From Bacillota bacterium (GTDB lineage Bacteria > Bacillota > Limnochordia > Darwinibacteriales > Darwinibacteriaceae): a stretch of DNA of 8,021 nt. A model generated the notes under the pieces. That model saw only the letters and a list, made by a program, of their open reading frames with translations. It searched no databases and was not told where the DNA came from. The position numbers and the translations under genes are program-made. Below, in pieces: positions 4,433 to 8,021 of this stretch. Where the stretch lies: NCBI GenBank assembly GCA_012799115.1, contig JAAZLY010000125.1:1-8021 (forward strand). Reading direction: 5' to 3'. The number at the start of each line of letters is the position of its first letter. Position 1 is the stretch's first letter.

Positions 4433-6450
4433 AGCGAAAGACCGTTTTCATCTATGTAATAGTGATTCTAGGATCGACCCTATTAGGAGCCGGTGTTGGC
4501 GTACTCTCTGCCTACTTGAGAAGTGCTCCTAGTCTCGATCAAGTGAACATCCATCAGAACTTTACTACTTACATCTATGACATTAATGGTCGATTAATCA
4601 CGGATTTGTACAAAGAAAACCGAATCCCTGTGGATATTAACGAGCTACCTGACCACGTGAAGAATGCGGTTGTAGCCATTGAGGACGATCAGTTCTATAA
4701 TCATCATGGGATCAACTTTATCGCCTTTGGCCGAGCTATCCTAGTCAACATCCGAGACTGGAGCTTTAGCCAGGGTGGCGGTACCATTACAATGCAACTT
4801 GCCCGCAATGTGTTTCTGACCCAGAAAAAGACGATCATGCGGAAGCTTGAGGAGTTTTTATGGGCTGTTCAAATTGAACGGAAGTACTCCAAGGATGAAA
4901 TCCTTGAAGCTTACCTCAATGAATTTTACTTAAACCACGGAGCCTACGGAATCGAAGCGGGCGCACGAACCTTCTTTGGGAAATCCGCAAAGGATCTTTC
5001 CGTCAGCGAAGCTGCGCTCATTGCCGGGGTGATCCGTTGGCCAACCCGATATTCACCCTTTGTAAACCCAGACATTGCCATTGATCGACGCAACTTTGTC
5101 TTGAGCCGCATGCAAGAAGTAGGTTATTTAACGGAAGCCGAAGCGACACAAGCCAAGAACGAACCCCTCGTTCTCGCCCCGCGGCAACAGCGAGTTGTGC
5201 AAGCCAGCTACTTTGTCGACTATGTCATTGCCGATCTGGTTAAGACATATGGTGAAGCGGCAGTATTTAGTGGTGGCCTAAGGGTTTACACGACCCTTGA
5301 TCTTGACATGCAGCGTGCTGCGGAAAAGGCATTAGCCGAGGGCATTCCAGTGGGCTCCTCAGGCGACGGAGTTCTGACGCAACCCCAAGGAGCGGTATTG
5401 TCCTTAGTGCCCCAAACTGGCGAAATCAGAGTCATGGTGGGAGGACTTGGCGAGGATAGTTTTAACCGTAGTGTTCAAGCGCTTCGTTCGCCAGGTTCAG
5501 CCATTAAGATCTTTCCGTATACGGCAGCCATCGATAACGGTGTCACGGTTGCCGACGTCTACATGGATGAGCCAACCGATTTCACCACAATTACTGGTGA
5601 GGTCTGGAGCCCCCGCAACTACTACGAAACATTCGCTGGCGAAGTGACTGTACGAGAAGCAGTTGAAGACTCGCTCAATGTTATCGCAGCTCAAGTCGTA
5701 GATCAGCTGGGACCTCAGACTGTCATAGACTATGCAAAGAAGATGGGAATTACAACCTTCGTCGAACAAGGGCGCGTGAATGACGTGGGCCTAGCACCTC
5801 TCGCACTGGGAGGCATGACTAAAGGCGTATCCTTACTAGAGTTAGCAACCGCCTATGGCGTTCTGGCGAACCAGGGAATCAAGACAAAGCCTTATGCCAT
5901 TACAAGGATTACCGACGCAAATGGAAATGTGCTAGAGCAAAATGGGCCCCAACTTGAAGTTGTACTGAGTGAACAGACTAGTTATATCATGACTGACCTT
6001 CTCAGGGGCGTTATAGAACGCGGTACCGGCAAGAACGCCAATATTGGTCGCCCTGCGGCTGGCAAGACTGGTACCCACTCAGACTATCAAGATGCTTGGT
6101 TCGTGGGCTATACACCCGAGTTGGTGAGTGTCGTCTGGTTTGGGGAAGATACTCCCAAACGCATGGTATACAAAGGAGTACGCTATGGTTCCTGGAATGC
6201 TGCCACCATTTGGGGCAACTTCATGCGGGAGGCACTGAAAAATACGCCAGTCTCTGACTTTCCTAAACCGAGCGGACTGATCGAAGGGGTGCTCATTGAT
6301 ACGAAGACGGGGCTACTCGTAACCGATGACTGTAATCTACCGCACGAAGAAACCCGGCGAGAGATTTTTATAGCCGGTACGGAGCCAACAGAAGTGTCAC
6401 CACGCTGTACGCGTCCTTGGTGGGGAAGCATCCCCTTCTTGCAGCGGTAA
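4429..6450 (+). CDS. Class A penicillin-binding protein (bifunctional transglycosylase/transpeptidase, PBP1A family)
   Basis: This 673-residue membrane protein polymerises lipid II into glycan strands and cross-links the stem peptides outside the membrane. A short cytoplasmic KRK and a membrane anchor (about 6-30) precede the GT51 domain. That domain shows AIEDDQFYNHHG with catalytic E85, GGGTITMQLARN (117-127), RKLEE (138-142), and KDEILEAYLNEFYLNHGAYG (155-174). The transpeptidase domain follows from about residue 320: SPGSAIK with nucleophile S357 and K360, SLN (415-417), and GKTGT with K546-T547-G548. The C-terminal tail carries two cysteines, C635 and C660. All catalytic motifs are intact. 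Translation starts at GTG 4429, five bases after GGGGGTG (4417-4423), which also forms half of a ten-base palindrome. The size and single anchor resemble PbpF/PBP1a. A sporulation role is possible given the divergent yunB, but not shown. A terminator follows at 6455-6497. Confidence 0.95.
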   Translation: MKRKTVFIYVIVILGSTLLGAGVGVLSAYLRSAPSLDQVNIHQNFTTYIYDINGRLITDLYKENRIPVDINELPDHVKNAVVAIEDDQFYNHHGINFIAFGRAILVNIRDWSFSQGGGTITMQLARNVFLTQKKTIMRKLEEFLWAVQIERKYSKDEILEAYLNEFYLNHGAYGIEAGARTFFGKSAKDLSVSEAALIAGVIRWPTRYSPFVNPDIAIDRRNFVLSRMQEVGYLTEAEATQAKNEPLVLAPRQQRVVQASYFVDYVIADLVKTYGEAAVFSGGLRVYTTLDLDMQRAAEKALAEGIPVGSSGDGVLTQPQGAVLSLVPQTGEIRVMVGGLGEDSFNRSVQALRSPGSAIKIFPYTAAIDNGVTVADVYMDEPTDFTTITGEVWSPRNYYETFAGEVTVREAVEDSLNVIAAQVVDQLGPQTVIDYAKKMGITTFVEQGRVNDVGLAPLALGGMTKGVSLLELATAYGVLANQGIKTKPYAITRITDANGNVLEQNGPQLEVVLSEQTSYIMTDLLRGVIERGTGKNANIGRPAAGKTGTHSDYQDAWFVGYTPELVSVVWFGEDTPKRMVYKGVRYGSWNAATIWGNFMREALKNTPVSDFPKPSGLIEGVLIDTKTGLLVTDDCNLPHEETRREIFIAGTEPTEVSPRCTRPWWGSIPFLQR

Positions 6451-6454
6451 CAGC

Positions 6455-6497
6455 AAAAGGAAGCAGTGGTCGCAACAACCAAACTGCTTCCTTTTTT
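6455..6497 (+). terminator. Rho-independent terminator after the PBP gene
   Basis: A 13-bp inverted repeat AAAAGGAAGCAGT (6455-6467) and ACTGCTTCCTTTT (6483-6495) begins four bases after the PBP stop and continues into six T (6492-6497). Inside the loop GGT and ACC can pair further. The opposite strand ends in only four T, so it may also stop the convergent signal peptidase transcript, less efficiently. Confidence 0.88.
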
Positions 6498-6510
6498 CTG
6501 TCCCAAAAAG

Positions 6511-7014
6511 CTACATCGCGCTGATCTTGTTCAGTGGCCAGTACCTAAAGATGGCCCGTCCAACAATATCCTTGATAGGTAGGAAACCCACCGTTCCCCT
6601 GCTATCATCACTTCTAGGTCGATTGTCGCCCATGACCCAGACATGACCCTCTGGAACAGTAAATGGTCCCCATGTCATCGTCGTCTTATTATCGACGTAA
6701 GGTTCGTCGATTGGCAATCCATTCACATAGACGACACCGAAGCGTTCTTCAATGGTATCGCCCCCCACTGCGATCACCCGTTTGATAAACCGAGAACCTG
6801 GCATATTCAATACAATGATCTCTCCATGCCTGGGTTCCCTGAAGCGATACGTCACCTTATCGACCATCACCCTTTCTCCATCAACCAGGGTGTTTTCCAT
6901 AGAGGCTCCATCCACTCTAAAGGACTGTCCCACAAAGACAATGATGAAGGCGGCAAGGACTACAGCTCCACCGAGGGGACGAATCCATTCCCTCCATAAC
7001 CAAGACCAGTTCAT
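6511..7014 (-). CDS. lepB: Signal peptidase I
   Basis: This 167-residue membrane serine protease cuts signal peptides from secreted preproteins on the outer face of the cytoplasmic membrane. It has one N-terminal membrane segment (about 13-29), as in the short SipS-type enzymes of Gram-positive bacteria. The catalytic dyad is visible: S38 in DGASMENTL and K78 in RFIKRVIAVGGD. Further boxes are GEIIVLN (64-70) and GDNRPRSDDSRGTVG near the C-terminus. The ATG at 7012-7014 follows GAGG (core at 7022-7025) seven bases away. The gene is 69 bases downstream of mutS2 on the same strand with no hairpin between them, so co-transcription is likely. The 3' side faces the PBP gene across a terminator. 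I assign function confidently; the genome may encode several paralogues, so the symbol is generic. Confidence 0.95.
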   Translation of the reverse strand: MNWSWLWREWIRPLGGAVVLAAFIIVFVGQSFRVDGASMENTLVDGERVMVDKVTYRFREPRHGEIIVLNMPGSRFIKRVIAVGGDTIEERFGVVYVNGLPIDEPYVDNKTTMTWGPFTVPEGHVWVMGDNRPRSDDSRGTVGFLPIKDIVGRAIFRYWPLNKISAM

Positions 7015-7083
7015 CTACCCACCTCGCTCTAGAATACTCTGCTGACACTGTTCGCATTTCCCTGGGTATTTCTGGGTGTCTTG

Positions 7084-8021
7084 CTACCTGGGAAGATGGA
7101 TATCCACAATGGTTACTCCATGACCACCTTGATTCGGTGCCGCATACTGAAACTCTTGCACATGGGGGTGTACCGCTAGATACTGATGGATCGCATCACC
7201 CAAAGCACCGGTACCCTTCCCATGAATCAACTGCACCCTGCCTAGAGATGACAAGAATGCATCGTCCAGGTACTTGTCCACAAGGGCTAGCCCCTCCTCC
7301 ACCGTCTTGCCCCTCAGGTCAATTTCATTGCGAATGGTGCTGCTCTTGGCTAGGTGACTTCTTGTCGATCCTTCGCCCTTCACCCTTCCTTGTACCTTGA
7401 TCTTCTCAGACTTGATACGTTCCAGATCATCTACCTTGACAGTAATCTTCATGATTCCCGCTTGAATCAGGACATCACCATTTGCAGCTGGCGGCTCTAG
7501 GACAAACCCATTCTGCCGCAGACTCTTGATCCGAACTTCTTCTCCCTTTTTCAGGTTGGCTGGACCGGGAGCTCTTTTTCTTTCTTTCTGAACCGTACCC
7601 AAAGCCTGGGTCTTGGCGGACAGCTCTTGACGATACTCCTTCACGCTCGTCTCCAACTCTTCCCGTCCCATACGGCGTACCTCACCGAGGATCTTATTCA
7701 CCTCAGCCTGCGTCTGCTCCAAGAGCAGCCTCGCCTCTTCTCGTGCCTGTTCCATCAGTTCATTACGTTCGTCCGCCAGTGTTTCGAGCTGCCTTTCATA
7801 ACTAGCCTTAAGCTCCTCATATTTCTTGCGCAAACCTTCTGCGGTAGCTCGATCACTCTCTGCTTGACGACGATTGGACTCCATCTCGCCAATCATGTCC
7901 TCCACCTGCATATGTTCTGAAGATAAGAGTGCCTGCGCTTGGCCAACGATCTCCTGGCTCAGACCAAGCCTTCTAGATATGGCAAAGGCATTACTCTTGC
8001 CTGGAATGCCTATGGAGAGTC
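7084..8021 (-). CDS. mutS2: Endonuclease MutS2, C-terminal part
   Basis: The gene enters from the right edge; 311 codons and the TAG stop (7084-7086) are visible out of roughly 780 in the family. The frame is open to the edge, so the ATG at 7911 is internal and not the start. Fragment residues 3-12, IGIPGKSNAF, are the end of the MutS-type ATPase domain. They are followed by a long charged coiled coil (about 36-145), a KOW-like beta module (about 156-203, from LKKGEEVRIKS to GIMKITVKVDDLE), and a C-terminal Smr nuclease domain with IDLRGKTVEEG (233-243) and LIHGKGTGALG (264-274). MutS2 does not act in mismatch repair. Described roles are suppression of recombination, nuclease action on branched DNA and, in Bacillus subtilis, rescue of collided ribosomes. 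The Smr motifs look intact. lepB lies just downstream. Confidence 0.95.
   Translation of the reverse strand, partial: LSIGIPGKSNAFAISRRLGLSQEIVGQAQALLSSEHMQVEDMIGEMESNRRQAESDRATAEGLRKKYEELKASYERQLETLADERNELMEQAREEARLLLEQTQAEVNKILGEVRRMGREELETSVKEYRQELSAKTQALGTVQKERKRAPGPANLKKGEEVRIKSLRQNGFVLEPPAANGDVLIQAGIMKITVKVDDLERIKSEKIKVQGRVKGEGSTRSHLAKSSTIRNEIDLRGKTVEEGLALVDKYLDDAFLSSLGRVQLIHGKGTGALGDAIHQYLAVHPHVQEFQYAAPNQGGHGVTIVDIHLPR

Noticed and set aside
7084..7911. A complete 275-residue Smr-domain protein starting at ATG 7911
   Set aside because: The frame stays open upstream to the window edge and encodes the MutS2 ATPase end IGIPGKSNAF, so this ATG is internal to mutS2.

Overview
The window is chromosomal sequence from an anaerobic, endospore-forming member of the Bacillota (Firmicutes). 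Three things point there. YunB is a protein known only from spore formers. MurG is of the Staphylococcus/clostridial type. Superoxide reductase is the oxygen defence typical of anaerobes, and here it most resembles the archaeal/clostridial one-iron form. Base composition looks close to balanced and coding density is high. No gap between genes exceeds about 120 bases, and I see no mobile element, RNA gene or CRISPR array. The closest genus cannot be told from the sequence.

Left part (1-1010): the 3' end of a superoxide reductase gene (+) faces a WrbA-type flavodoxin/quinone reductase gene (-). The two share one strong bidirectional terminator. Both products handle redox stress.

Middle-left (1011-2882): a stand-alone murG (-) and lgt (+) diverge from a 78-base intergenic region. 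MurG makes lipid II and Lgt attaches the lipid to lipoproteins, so both act on the cell envelope at the inner membrane.

Centre (2838-4310): a two-gene unit on the minus strand holds yunB, then immediately (stop TGA touching a possible GTG start) an unusual protein. That protein's C-terminal half looks like the catalytic-domain exit plus anticodon-binding domain of leucyl-tRNA synthetase, with no HIGH or KMSKS signature. Its 3' end overlaps the 3' end of lgt by 45 bases, with no terminator between them. This is the most interesting object in the window.

Middle-right (4388-6497): a class A penicillin-binding protein (glycosyltransferase plus transpeptidase) is read rightward, divergently from yunB. 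It has an extended -10 promoter and a possible nine-codon leader ORF that overlaps its GTG start. A rho-independent terminator follows it.

Right (6511-8021): a short Gram-positive signal peptidase I gene lies downstream of the 3' part of mutS2, both on the minus strand and probably co-transcribed. mutS2 continues beyond the right edge. Overall this is mainly an envelope and secretion neighbourhood (MurG, Lgt, PBP, signal peptidase I) with one sporulation gene and one unexplained tRNA-synthetase-derived protein.
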